DNA from: an uncultured Bacteroidales bacterium
GTDB lineage: Bacteria > Bacteroidota > Bacteroidia > Bacteroidales > CAIWKO01
DNA length: 57,250 nt
NCBI GenBank assembly: GCA_903913285.1
Contig: CAIWKO010000024.1
Location: forward strand, 1 to 57,250
Reading direction: 5' to 3'
Shown here piece by piece: positions 19,101 through 26,772 of this stretch. The notes below the pieces were generated by a model. It searched no databases. It saw nothing but the letters and a program-made list of their open reading frames with translations, and was not told the DNA's origin. Positions within the stretch are counted from its first letter, which is position 1, and each line of letters opens with the position of its first letter. The translations under genes were made by a program, and so were the position numbers.

Positions 19101-19620
19101 TGTTGACACCACGCATGGTGCCGAGGGTTTCAACAGTTGCCAGATCGTGAGTGATGAACTGATTGATGGCATAGGTTGCCGCATCGTATCTAAATACTGC
19201 CTTGGTGGGGTCGTCGCTTTTCGACAGGGGAAGCTGGGCCGGAAACAAGGGGAAGGGAAGACCAAGATCGCTTATCTTCACATCGGTATAGGAGGAGTTG
19301 ATGATATTAATTTTGATGGTTGCACCTACAGGTATTTCGATGAGGTTCTTCACAACGGGAAGTTTGGGCTTGCCCACTTCGTTGGCGCTGCCATAGGCCG
19401 GAACGGTGAGCTCGGTGAAGAAACCTTTTTGAGTATTGATCTTTAGAACTTTCAAATCGGTTAATGACAAAGTATTAACCAACACCAGTTTTTGATAGGT
19501 GTTTTGTTTGATGCTCAGTTGGGTTTTTGAGTTATCGGGATTGAGGGCGGCAAGTGTGAAGGAAGAGCATAGAAACAGGAGGAAAACAAGTTTCGATAGC
19601 GTAGCTGCAAATGGTTTCAT
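16117..19620 (-). CDS. Gingipain-like cysteine peptidase (family C25) with T9SS sorting domain
   Basis: The 1167-residue secreted protease has a signal peptide (MKPFAATLSKLVFLLFLCSS) and a propeptide-like region to about 235. The C25 catalytic domain spans about 245-620, with YTAHGS giving His452 and IGNCCLT giving Cys485, 33 residues apart as in gingipain R. It also has the TYWDEDYYWG motif. Ig-like and CARDB-like beta domains follow. The last 75 residues form a type A T9SS sorting domain (FTPNPTKG, LYDMSGKL, GIYYISL, QKIVVIK). ATG 19620 is used; the frame opens 36 codons earlier without a sensible signal. It should be exported through T9SS and anchored or released at the surface. Confidence 0.92.
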   Translation of the reverse strand: MKPFAATLSKLVFLLFLCSSFTLAALNPDNSKTQLSIKQNTYQKLVLVNTLSLTDLKVLKINTQKGFFTELTVPAYGSANEVGKPKLPVVKNLIEIPVGATIKINIINSSYTDVKISDLGLPFPLFPAQLPLSKSDDPTKAVFRYDAATYAINQFITHDLATVETLGTMRGVNMGRLDISPVIYDPVKNVIRVYTSIEIEIVFDNADESSTIQQKEKFYSPYFQPSFEKIINYKQLQNKSNFTKYPVKYVIVSDSMFRTTLQPFVQWKTKKGFTVVEAYTSNPAVGNTTTSIKAYLQGLYNAATPSDPAPSFVLFVGDVAQVPAFAGTTATHVTDLYYCEYTGDFLPEVYYGRFSATNIAELRPQVDKTLEYEQYLMPKKTFLDSCVMIAGQDPTNGPTFGDGQINYGTETYFNAAHSLYSNTYLYAISGSSAAQIIQNVSNGVCMANYTAHGSPDGWASPAFSISDIATLNNAHKYPLMIGNCCLTSKFDDSICFGEALLRANGKGAIGYIGGSNSTYWDEDYYWGCGYKSGIPLHPVYSATTLGSYDRTFHDHGELWGDWYITQGQMVNAGDLAVTQSGSGMISYYWEIYHLMGDPSLMIYYSVPDPMTVTYNALLPLGSTAFNITTNAPYSYAAVSMGGVLYGAALADSLGNVEMTLNPITIPGTANVVVTCQNRQPYIGTLIVASPTGPYVLYNKNHINNSLGGDTLVDYNETDALDVTLKNYGATNANGVNATISCTDPYLTITDNTQTWGTITSNSFSSQTSAYAFTTAAFVPDQHVANFTMTIQDNISNTWNSDFSLKINAPSLDIGNFVVDDASGNNNNAIDPGENSNIVIQSLNNGHSDALSTTGTLTTTSPYITITNGVFNFNTLAKTSSANATFAITVSSSLPDTASVEFVYTLQSGAYIKTNHYLITVGQAMEDFETGNLAKFDWQNNDDTPWIITNVNPYAGIYSARSGIITDNQSSQLYISMNVTVNDSISFWKKVSCEQGALIGTSYSWYDNMQFQIDGAIIGQWDGENTVFSESKYPVTTGDHTFKWLYVKDGSVSAGDDCAYLDNIIFPPSVKINASVQDNTNNKSSFSFTPNPTKGFSQISFTITKPSQLCLKLYDMSGKLIETFFDNQQKPEGTYNLLVNMAKFSAGIYYISLTTATEKYTQKIVVIK

Positions 19621-19821
19621 AGCGTTGGATTGAAATATTTTATGTAAAATTAAAGAAAATAAACGGAAGAGAATGATTTGTAAGGGAAAATTAACGTTTT
19701 TTAAGGATAAGAGTATATGAATGAACAATAGCCTTACTCAAGGATTCGGAGGCAAAAAGTTGGTTCAGAAAAAACCATGTCAGGCATTGGGAATGCCTTG
19801 CGGGACATCGACAACAGAATT

Positions 19822-20180
19822 GGAGGCTCTGGTATTGCGATGGGAGGATAACGTATTGTCATCGGAGGCTATGGTATTAAGTTGGGAGGTTCTGGTATTG
19901 AATTGGGAGGTTTTGGTACTGAATTGGGAGGCTATGGTAATGGAATGGGAGGCTGATGTTATGTGATGGGAAGCATTGGTATTGAAACGGGAAGCATTGT
20001 TAATGAAACGGGAGGTGGTGGTATTGAAACGGGAGTAAGACGTAATGTTATGGGAGGAGTTGGTATTGTATAGGGAGACTAAGGTATAGGTTCGGGAGGT
20101 ACACGAATTAGAAATGGATATCTGCGAATTATATTCAGAATGAAGGGAAATTGAAAGGGAGGATCTGAAATAGTGAGCAG
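19822..20180. repeat. 21-bp-period degenerate array A, in a divergent intergenic region
   Basis: A GGAGG (or GGAAG/GGAGA) core recurs at 19822, 19843, 19864, 19885, 19906, 19927, 19948, 19969, 19990, 20011, 20032, 20053, 20074 and 20095, exactly 21 bp apart with no insertion or deletion. A further in-phase GGAGG is at 20158. The unit is roughly GGAGG, a variable triplet, then TGGTATTGAATTG. Units differ by several bases. The array sits between the C25 peptidase start (19620, minus) and the plus-strand gene at 20375. The rest of 19621-20374 shows no gene I trust. Confidence 0.85.
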
Positions 20181-20374
20181 GAGAAGTGGAAATGGCAAAT
20201 CAATTTGTATTATTGTTTATTTAGGTGTGCAAAATTGTTTATTGATGTGCAATATTTGTTTGTATGGATCGTTATTAATTTAAATTGCAAAACGGAATGC
20301 TTATGAGGTAAATTTTACTCTGGATTGTTGGGAAATGATTCAGTAATTAATGTTTAATTAAAAAATTTACGGTT

Positions 20375-21334
20375 ATGAGACGTACCAGAAGTAACGAAAT
20401 TCAGATGATGAAGGTCGTTAGAGCAATTTTGGTTACCTATGCAGCTGTGGTTGCAGGAATTACGGCATTAGAAGCCCTGGCAGTTTCTTTCGGGAATATA
20501 CTGGATGAGATAGATGCGACTACCCTAAAAGCCGAAGCCATTAAGATAGGCATACGGAAGAAGAAGAAAATCAATAAAATGAATCTTGCGAGTATTGCTT
20601 CAAAATTGGCCAATGCTATTTTTTCGTATGGAAATGTTACCGATGATGCTGAAATGGCCTATGAAGCCAATTATCCGGAATATAAGCTGAAGAGAATGAA
20701 AGATATTAAGCTGGTAAGCGTTTGCAGAGATATACTTTTAATAGGGCAGAGCAATAAGACGGCACTTGAGGATTATGGGATCACGGCAAGTGATCTGACC
20801 GAACTGGATGCGGCTATTGCTGTTTTTGATGCAATTATTCCTGCATCACAACAAGAAATAGACAATCATAAAGATCTGCTGGAACATATTGACGAGCTTG
20901 TTGTGGCAGGGTTGAAACTGCTGAAATTGAAAATGGACCGTTTGGTAAAAGTTGCTGCAGTGGCAAATCCGGAATTCGGGAAACTTTATATAAAAGCCAG
21001 AGCAATAGACAATTTTGTTGGAAAACGCAGAAAACGAATCCCAATAAAAGGATGCGGAATTATTATAGGAACCATAACGAACATTACGGACGGAGGAGTT
21101 ATTGAAGATGCTACAGTTACTATTGTTGAGCTTGGTCTGAGTGTTGAAACCGACGAAGACGGCGCTTATTATTTTGAAAGCGTTCCGGCAGGAGTTTATA
21201 CGCTGAAAGTTAGTGCTGAAACGTATCTGGAAGAAGTAGTGTTGAAAGTTGAGGTGCTTGAAGACGGTGAGTGCACCGTAGACATAGTGCTGAACGCCGA
21301 CCTTAGTGCGCCTGTGACGCCTCCGGTATCATAA
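20375..21334 (+). CDS. Helical domain plus carboxypeptidase-regulatory-like domain protein, paralog 1
   Basis: Residues 1-215 of this 319-residue protein are mostly helical and Lys/Ala/Leu-rich, with no signal peptide and no convincing membrane segment apart from a mildly hydrophobic helix at about 15-40. Residues 228-308 form a carboxypeptidase-regulatory-like beta-sandwich (ATVTIVELGLSVETDEDG, YYFESVPAGVYTL, with conserved DGAYYFE). The gene at 46383-47363 encodes the same architecture and aligns over most of the length. A linker of Lys/Arg (KRRKRI) joins the two parts. It stands alone between array A and a terminator. I do not recognise the helical domain; the family seems undescribed. Confidence 0.7.
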   Translation: MRRTRSNEIQMMKVVRAILVTYAAVVAGITALEALAVSFGNILDEIDATTLKAEAIKIGIRKKKKINKMNLASIASKLANAIFSYGNVTDDAEMAYEANYPEYKLKRMKDIKLVSVCRDILLIGQSNKTALEDYGITASDLTELDAAIAVFDAIIPASQQEIDNHKDLLEHIDELVVAGLKLLKLKMDRLVKVAAVANPEFGKLYIKARAIDNFVGKRRKRIPIKGCGIIIGTITNITDGGVIEDATVTIVELGLSVETDEDGAYYFESVPAGVYTLKVSAETYLEEVVLKVEVLEDGECTVDIVLNADLSAPVTPPVS

Positions 21335-21357
21335 TTGACTATGTTTTTTGATGGGAA

Positions 21358-21390
21358 GAAGACCTGTATGGAGAGTGTACGTCTTTTTTT
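21358..21390 (+). terminator. Probable rho-independent terminator
   Basis: AAGAC(CT)GTA, loop, TACGTCTT forms an imperfect stem followed by a run of eight T residues, 23 bp after the stop at 21334. The stem is weaker than the others in the window. Confidence 0.6.
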
Positions 21391-21416
21391 TGTTTGTGAG
21401 AGTATTTATCGGGAGA

Positions 21417-21495
21417 GGAAAGAGCATTAACGAGTGTGGAAAGAACATTAGCAGGTAGGAATGGAAGAATTGAAAATAATCCGCCAAAAGGCGGA
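21417..21495. repeat. Small 21-bp-type array D plus TCCGCC hairpin (21391-21630 has no gene)
   Basis: GGAAAGAGCATTAACGAGTG begins at 21417 and GGAAAGAACATTAGCAGGTA at 21438, 21 bp apart, with a weaker third unit at 21458. Next to them TCCGCCAAAAGGCGGA at 21480-21495 is a near-copy of the hairpin at 5147-5162. After it come repeats of GCCCGAA. The stretch separates two convergent genes. Confidence 0.55.
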
Positions 21496-21630
21496 CAAGT
21501 TTTAAAATTTGAAAATGAAAAAAGGATTGGAAGCCCGAAGCCCGAAGTTATGACCCGAAACTTCCTATAGTCTATAAGTCTATTGTCTACACCTTGTCAA
21601 ATCACCAATCGCACCATTCACCAACCTCCC

Positions 21631-23373
21631 CTACCTGATCTTAATATTCAGCTCGTTTAGCTGCTGTTCGGCAATTTCGGAGGGCGAATCGATCATCACG
21701 TCGCGGCCCGAGTTGTTTTTGGGGAAGGCAATATAGTCGCGAATGGAGTCCGACCCGCCAAACACAGCACAAAACCTGTCGAAACCAAAAGCAATACCCC
21801 CGTGAGGTGGGGCACCGTATTCGAAGGCATTCATCAAAAATCCGAACTGGTTTTGAGCATCCTGTTCGGTGAAGCCCAGTATGGCGAACATTTTTTTCTG
21901 CAGATCTTTGTTATGTATACGGATGGAACCTCCGCCAATTTCCACTCCGTTGATCACCAAATCGTAGGCATTGGCCTTGACGGCAGCGGGGTTGGTTTCC
22001 AACAACGGTATGTCTTTGGGCTTGGGCGCGGTGAAGGGATGATGTTTGGCATAATAGCGGCGGGTTTCGTCGTCCCACTCGAGCAGCGGAAAATCGATGA
22101 CCCACAAGGGCCTGAAAACATCGCTCGCACGCAAGCCAAGCCTCGAACCCATTTCAAGGCGCAGTTCGCACAAAGCCTTGCGGGTTTTTTCGGCGGCTCC
22201 GGCCAATATCAGCATCAAGTCGCCAGGCAGGGCGCCCATAAGTTCGGCCAGCGCATGGAAATCGTCGTCGGTGTAGAACTTGCTCACCGAAGAGGCGAAA
22301 GAGCCGTCGTCGCTATATTTCACGTAAACCATGCCGTTGGCGCCCACCTGGGGTTTGCGCACAAATTCGGTGAGCTCGTCGAGCTGTTTGCGGGTGTAGA
22401 AAGCGCATTCTTTTGCGCAGATGCCCACCACCAGTTCGGCATCGTCGAACACTTTAAAGTTTTTGCCTTTCAGGGCGTTGTTTAGCTCAGTGAATTCCAT
22501 TTCGAAGCGGATGTCGGGCTTGTCGGACCCAAAGCGTTGCATGGCCTCGTCGTAGCTGATGCGCGGAAAGCTGTCGAAACGTATGTCTTTCATTTTTTTG
22601 AAAAGATGTTTCGTAAGCCCTTCGAAGGTTTCGAGTATGTCGTCGCGGGTAACGAACGACATTTCGCAATCGATCTGGGTGAATTCGGGCTGACGGTCGG
22701 CGCGAAGATCTTCGTCGCGGAAACAGCGCACGATTTGGAAATAGCGGTCGTAGCCGGCCACCATCAACAACTGTTTGAATGTTTGCGGCGATTGGGGTAA
22801 AGCATAGAACTGACCTGGGTTCATGCGCGAAGGCACGACAAAATCGCGGGCTCCTTCGGGTGTTGATTTGATTAGATAAGGGGTTTCTATTTCCAGAAAT
22901 TGTTGTTCGTGGAGGTAGTTGCGCGTTTCGACCGACATTTTGTGCCTCAACTCGAGGTTGGTTTTGTTCACGTTGCGGCGCAAATCGAGGTAGCGATACT
23001 TCATGCGCAGTTCGTCGCCGCCGTCAGTAGCGTCTTCTATGGTGAAAGGCGGTGTTTTGGCGGTGTTGAGCACCGTTATGGCGCTCACCGTAATTTCGAT
23101 GTCGCCTGTGGGCATCTTGCTATTTTTGTTGCTGCGTTCGGTAACCGTTCCTTCTATGTTGAGCACAAATTCGCGCCCCAGTTGGCGTGCCTGTTGGCAA
23201 AGTGCGGCGGCGTTGTCCATGTTAAAAACCAGTTGAGTGATGCCGTAGCGGTCGCGCAAATCGATAAAAGTCATTCCGCCCAGATCGCGCGAGCGTTGAA
23301 TCCATCCGCACAGTGTAACATTTTTTGCGATATCGGCAATTTTCAGTTCGCCGCAAGTGTGAGTTCTTAACAT
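21631..23373 (-). CDS. aspS: Aspartyl-tRNA synthetase
   Basis: The product charges tRNA-Asp. The 580-residue bacterial-type enzyme has an N-terminal OB-fold anticodon domain (residues 1-105), class II motifs (FLEIETPYL motif 1; [18 protein letters not shown] motif 2) and motif 3 near the end ([10 protein letters not shown]). The large GAD insertion typical of bacteria lies at about 300-420. ATG 23373 ([10 protein letters not shown]) is the right start because the OB-fold begins there; the frame is open seven codons more. The gene is GC-richer than its neighbours. A -7 element lies at 23392-23399. Confidence 0.96.
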   Translation of the reverse strand: MLRTHTCGELKIADIAKNVTLCGWIQRSRDLGGMTFIDLRDRYGITQLVFNMDNAAALCQQARQLGREFVLNIEGTVTERSNKNSKMPTGDIEITVSAITVLNTAKTPPFTIEDATDGGDELRMKYRYLDLRRNVNKTNLELRHKMSVETRNYLHEQQFLEIETPYLIKSTPEGARDFVVPSRMNPGQFYALPQSPQTFKQLLMVAGYDRYFQIVRCFRDEDLRADRQPEFTQIDCEMSFVTRDDILETFEGLTKHLFKKMKDIRFDSFPRISYDEAMQRFGSDKPDIRFEMEFTELNNALKGKNFKVFDDAELVVGICAKECAFYTRKQLDELTEFVRKPQVGANGMVYVKYSDDGSFASSVSKFYTDDDFHALAELMGALPGDLMLILAGAAEKTRKALCELRLEMGSRLGLRASDVFRPLWVIDFPLLEWDDETRRYYAKHHPFTAPKPKDIPLLETNPAAVKANAYDLVINGVEIGGGSIRIHNKDLQKKMFAILGFTEQDAQNQFGFLMNAFEYGAPPHGGIAFGFDRFCAVFGGSDSIRDYIAFPKNNSGRDVMIDSPSEIAEQQLNELNIKIR

Positions 23374-23391
23374 AATGAAAAATTTAAGGGG

Positions 23392-23399
23392 CAAAATTA
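23392..23399 (-). promoter_or_regulatory. Putative aspS -7 element
   Basis: On the minus strand this reads TAATTTTG, a full match to TAnnTTTG, 19 bp before the aspS ATG. A -33 TTG at the right distance is not clear. Confidence 0.55.
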
Positions 23400-23439
23400 A
23401 TCATATTTCGCCAAAAGCGTGAAGTAAGATGGCTGATAT

Positions 23440-23468
23440 TTGAAATCCCGCCAAAAAGCCTAAATTTG
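23440..23468 (+). promoter_or_regulatory. Putative tadA promoter
   Basis: TTG at 23440-23442, an 18-bp spacer, then TAAATTTG at 23461-23468 fits the Bacteroidota vegetative promoter. The tadA ATG is 22 bp further on. It is divergent from the aspS promoter. Confidence 0.65.
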
Positions 23469-23490
23469 TAAGCACCAAAAATCAGCAATC

Positions 23491-23940
23491 ATGGAATCGA
23501 TATATTACTCCGACGAAGTTTTTATGAAAGAAGCTCTGAAAGAAGCTCAAAAGGCATTTGCCGAAGATGAAGTTCCCATCGGAGCCGTGGTGGTTTGCCA
23601 AAACAAGATCATTGCCCGCGCTCATAACATGACCGAACGGCTGACCGACGTAACCGCCCATGCCGAAATGCAGGCCATCACGGCAGCGGCAAATTATTTA
23701 GGAAGCAAATACCTGATCGATTGCACCATTTATATCACCGTTGAACCTTGCCTTATGTGCGCGGGGGCATTGTTCTGGTCGCAGATAAGCAAAATCGTTT
23801 ATGCCACCAAAGACGAAAAACGGGGCTATTCTTTATTAGGAAAAAGCATTTTGCATCCAAAAACTATAATCACCAATGGCATCCTGAAAGAAGAAGCTGC
23901 CCGCCTGATGGAAGAATTTTTCAGAAATAAGAGGAAATAA
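23491..23940 (+). CDS. tadA: tRNA-specific adenosine deaminase
   Basis: The 149-residue cytidine-deaminase-fold enzyme has the zinc site HAE (His57, catalytic Glu59) and PCLMC (Cys87, Cys90). TadA converts the wobble adenosine 34 of tRNA-Arg(ACG) to inosine. Length and motif spacing are normal. It is transcribed from its own promoter, divergent from aspS, and ends 5 bp before the convergent flippase-like gene at 23946. Confidence 0.92.
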   Translation: MESIYYSDEVFMKEALKEAQKAFAEDEVPIGAVVVCQNKIIARAHNMTERLTDVTAHAEMQAITAAANYLGSKYLIDCTIYITVEPCLMCAGALFWSQISKIVYATKDEKRGYSLLGKSILHPKTIITNGILKEEAARLMEEFFRNKRK

Positions 23941-23945
23941 AAAAA

Positions 23946-24926
23946 CTATTGAGGATTTTCGGCCTGGGTAACGTTGCGCGGATTGATGACGGTATTCCGG
24001 CCCAACATCAAACCCAAAAGGCCCATGGCAATGTCGACGCTCATGGTGAGCAAACGCGTTGCAACGGGAACCACGGTAGCAATATCTTTTTGTTTGGTGA
24101 CACCCGTAATGATAAAAAACATCAAACTCTCCCTGACACCCAATCCGCCCGGAACGATCAAAACCACGAAACCAACCACATCGCCTACCAAAAGCGAACC
24201 AACCAGCACCGTCATCAGTTTAAAATCGCTGTCGATACCAATGGCAAAACACAACAAATATCCGCCGATGCAAAAAACCACGTTGCCCAATAGATAGAGC
24301 AACTGAGTTACGAGTATTTGTTTCAGGGAAATATTAACGTACGAAATTTCCTTTTTAATTATTTTATTGGCCAAGCGAATCAAAAAATTCAGGATGGGCG
24401 TGTGAAACAGAATGAAAACGGCGTAGGCCAAAATAATCATTCCGATATAAAAGATGGCTCCGTTTCTCGATATTTTAGCCATGGTGGTGGCCAGCATCAC
24501 CGTTCCCACAGCCGAAGCAGCCATTAATGTAGATAGCGTTGCCACGACATTTATAAACAAAACATTCGATTTGGAATATCCTCTTTTAGCCAGCCAAAAA
24601 ATCTGAACCGCATACGACCATACTTTCCCCGGAATATATTTGGCCAACTGAGTGGTGTTGACTATTGCGATACTTTCTTTAATGGAAATCCGCTGCAATT
24701 CGCGGTGATAAGAATTAATTAGATAGCGCCATGTCATGGTGTTGATGAGATACGACAAAGCGATTATCAGGAGGGAAGCGCACATGAAAGGGATATTTAG
24801 CTTGAGGTCCATATCCTGTATGTCCTGCCAGTTTTTCTTAAACTCAGTTGAGAAAAAATACACTACAGCACCAATAATCAGAATGGAAAATATCAGTTTA
24901 AAGTGTTTCCTGAACCATTTTATCAT
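23946..24926 (-). CDS. Flippase-like (LPG-synthase TM/UPF0104) membrane protein 1
   Basis: The 326-residue polytopic membrane protein has about eight segments and the family's PGKVWSYAVQ and VPGGLGVRESLMFF motifs. Such proteins resemble the membrane half of lysylphosphatidylglycerol synthases, and many sit in glycan or glycolipid loci where they are proposed lipid flippases. Start ATG 24926 (MIKWFRKHFK); the upstream codons are AT-rich and unlike a protein. It is the last gene of the glycan operon that begins at 29082, and a second family member is directly before it, 108 bp away. Confidence 0.82.
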   Translation of the reverse strand: MIKWFRKHFKLIFSILIIGAVVYFFSTEFKKNWQDIQDMDLKLNIPFMCASLLIIALSYLINTMTWRYLINSYHRELQRISIKESIAIVNTTQLAKYIPGKVWSYAVQIFWLAKRGYSKSNVLFINVVATLSTLMAASAVGTVMLATTMAKISRNGAIFYIGMIILAYAVFILFHTPILNFLIRLANKIIKKEISYVNISLKQILVTQLLYLLGNVVFCIGGYLLCFAIGIDSDFKLMTVLVGSLLVGDVVGFVVLIVPGGLGVRESLMFFIITGVTKQKDIATVVPVATRLLTMSVDIAMGLLGLMLGRNTVINPRNVTQAENPQ

Positions 24927-25034
24927 AAATACTATCGATTTTTTGACTTTCGAGATACGATATAAGATTTGACTCTGATATCGAGAGCCCAAAAGTACTC
25001 TTTTTTTATATATAATAAACGCTTAAATTGTCTT

Positions 25035-25970
25035 TTACTTGGGTGCCTGGCGAGAAAAAATCTTCTTAAATAATGAATTCATAATAATAATGAAGAAGAG
25101 AAACAACAACTCGCAAATAATCATCCAAAGACGCGAGATCAGAGAAATCAATGCCGCTATGGCATTCGGGAAAATATACTTCAAAAGAAAAACCAGAACT
25201 CCCTCACGCACACCCAACCCGGAAGGAGCGAAAACAGCAATCATTCCGATGAGTCCGGCTATGGCAAAAGCTCCTGTGGTGAAAAAATAATATGAAAACG
25301 AAAACTCGTAAAACGAATTAATGAAGAAATAAAAGCCTAAACCAAAGATCAGCCAACTGGTAATAAATAAAATTAATACCAGAAAAATCTGTCCATAATC
25401 GGTGATGATGCTTATGGGTTCTCTTTTAAATAGCTTAAGGAGCTTATTTGCAACAAAACTTAATATTCCCGGATGTATCATGACAATACACATGATTGCC
25501 ATTGCCAGAAAATAAACATTATATCGGCGCAACATATCGAAATCGGAAAGGTAGATTGAAACCAATGCGATAATAATGGTTGCTATAGTACCGATAATCA
25601 ATTCCTGAAACGAACAAACCGCAATTTTTTTCTTCGAAATCGATTTTTGGTCGTAGCTATAGAAAAGTATTCCGTAGGCAAAGATCTTTCCGGGTATGTA
25701 CTTCCCAAAATCAGAATAAACCCTGACTTTGATCGACTCGAATAAACCGATGCTGCAGTTATTTTGTTTTGTGATTATATACCACACCAATACATTAACA
25801 AAAATGTGGAGCAAATAAATAAAAACCGAGATAAGCAGATAAAAATAATTGAAATGAAGCTCGCAGAACTGTACTGTATTGAGGTTTTCGTAGAAATACT
25901 TCACAATGAAGAAAAAAATCAAAAGAATGACGGTGTATTTTGCAATTTTAATGATAGTCTTTTTTTTCAT
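25035..25970 (-). CDS. Flippase-like (LPG-synthase TM/UPF0104) membrane protein 2
   Basis: This 311-residue membrane protein belongs to the same family as its neighbour at 23946. It has GKYIPGKIFAYG near residue 93 and APSGLGVREGVLVF near 245, with seven to eight membrane segments. The two proteins are clearly diverged, so this is not a recent duplication. It begins 4 bp after the methyltransferase gene, so the two are probably translated from one mRNA. Probable role: moving a lipid-linked product of the locus across the membrane, by inference from family and context. Confidence 0.8.
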   Translation of the reverse strand: MKKKTIIKIAKYTVILLIFFFIVKYFYENLNTVQFCELHFNYFYLLISVFIYLLHIFVNVLVWYIITKQNNCSIGLFESIKVRVYSDFGKYIPGKIFAYGILFYSYDQKSISKKKIAVCSFQELIIGTIATIIIALVSIYLSDFDMLRRYNVYFLAMAIMCIVMIHPGILSFVANKLLKLFKREPISIITDYGQIFLVLILFITSWLIFGLGFYFFINSFYEFSFSYYFFTTGAFAIAGLIGMIAVFAPSGLGVREGVLVFLLKYIFPNAIAALISLISRLWMIICELLFLFFIIIMNSLFKKIFSRQAPK

Positions 25971-25974
25971 CAGG

Positions 25975-26757
25975 CTAATTTTCTTTGTGAACTATCACTT
26001 CTATTAAAGCACCGTATTTTTTCCAACTATTATCCGACCATAAACCATCGGGCAATTTCTCAATAGTTATGGCATCCTCCTTTACAAATTCCGCCAACAG
26101 GGTTTTATAATCCCGCACCCAATGTTTTCGGAATTTCCCGAGGCTGCCGTTATTCCCCGAAAAATCGTTCCACTCCAATAAGATTAAGGCTTTAGCCGAA
26201 ACCTGAAACATTTCAGATATTGCTTTTCTTATTTTATCGGGACCAAGATAAATCAAAACGGCATCTGTAAAAACCACATCAAATTTCTTATCCGCAAACT
26301 TATCCAATTCATCGGCTTTGCCAGCAAGTAGTTTTATATTATTGATTTTCTCACTTTCAAACCATTCATTTCCTTTTTGAACAGCCAGTGGGTTAATGTC
26401 AATCCCAATTATTTCAGCAGTAGGAAACTTTTCGGCTAACAAATGCAAGTTAGGACCGCAATTGCATCCTATTTCCAAAATGGAAGCCGGATTAATAGCT
26501 GAAATTTTCTCTGTCAAAAACTTTCGGTGAGCATGATTTATTGATTTCCGATAAGCTTCAATCCAATCAGTATTTTCCTCGCCCCAATCATCTTTATGGC
26601 TGTGTTGCTTATTTAAATGACGAACGCTCCAGTAATTTTCTCCGTATTTTGACCCCCGAAACAGATAACCGATTCCCGAAGGAATGCTGTACAAAGCTTC
26701 CGCCAGATTATTAAGCTTCGGATGTTTGTTTAAAAAATACAGTATGCGTTTTCTCAT
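25975..26757 (-). CDS. Class I SAM-dependent methyltransferase
   Basis: The 260-residue protein carries the SAM-binding Rossmann motif ILEIGCNCGPNLHLL at about 96-110 and an acidic strand end EIIGIDINPLA. The FTDAVLIYLG region is motif post-II/III. The N-terminal 60 residues are basic. It lies between a GT4 gene (15 bp before) and a flippase-like gene (4 bp after) and probably methylates a sugar or lipid intermediate of the locus. The acceptor cannot be told from sequence. Confidence 0.82.
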   Translation of the reverse strand: MRKRILYFLNKHPKLNNLAEALYSIPSGIGYLFRGSKYGENYWSVRHLNKQHSHKDDWGEENTDWIEAYRKSINHAHRKFLTEKISAINPASILEIGCNCGPNLHLLAEKFPTAEIIGIDINPLAVQKGNEWFESEKINNIKLLAGKADELDKFADKKFDVVFTDAVLIYLGPDKIRKAISEMFQVSAKALILLEWNDFSGNNGSLGKFRKHWVRDYKTLLAEFVKEDAITIEKLPDGLWSDNSWKKYGALIEVIVHKEN

Positions 26758-26772
26758 GTCCTCAGCGAAAAG

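Noticed and set aside
19721-19966. 81-codon plus-strand ORF over array A with heptad-like WEVLVLN repeats
   Set aside because: The frame covers only part of the array and has no start signal; the periodicity is explained by the 21-bp repeat in the DNA, so I list it as a repeat. A translated heptad peptide stays open as one reading of the array.
19822-20180. CRISPR array
   Set aside because: Units are contiguous with no unique spacers, are 21 bp long and degenerate, and no cas gene is in the window. The same holds for arrays B and C.
25035-25970. Recent tandem duplication of the flippase-like gene
   Set aside because: The two proteins share only family motifs and differ greatly in sequence, so any duplication is old.
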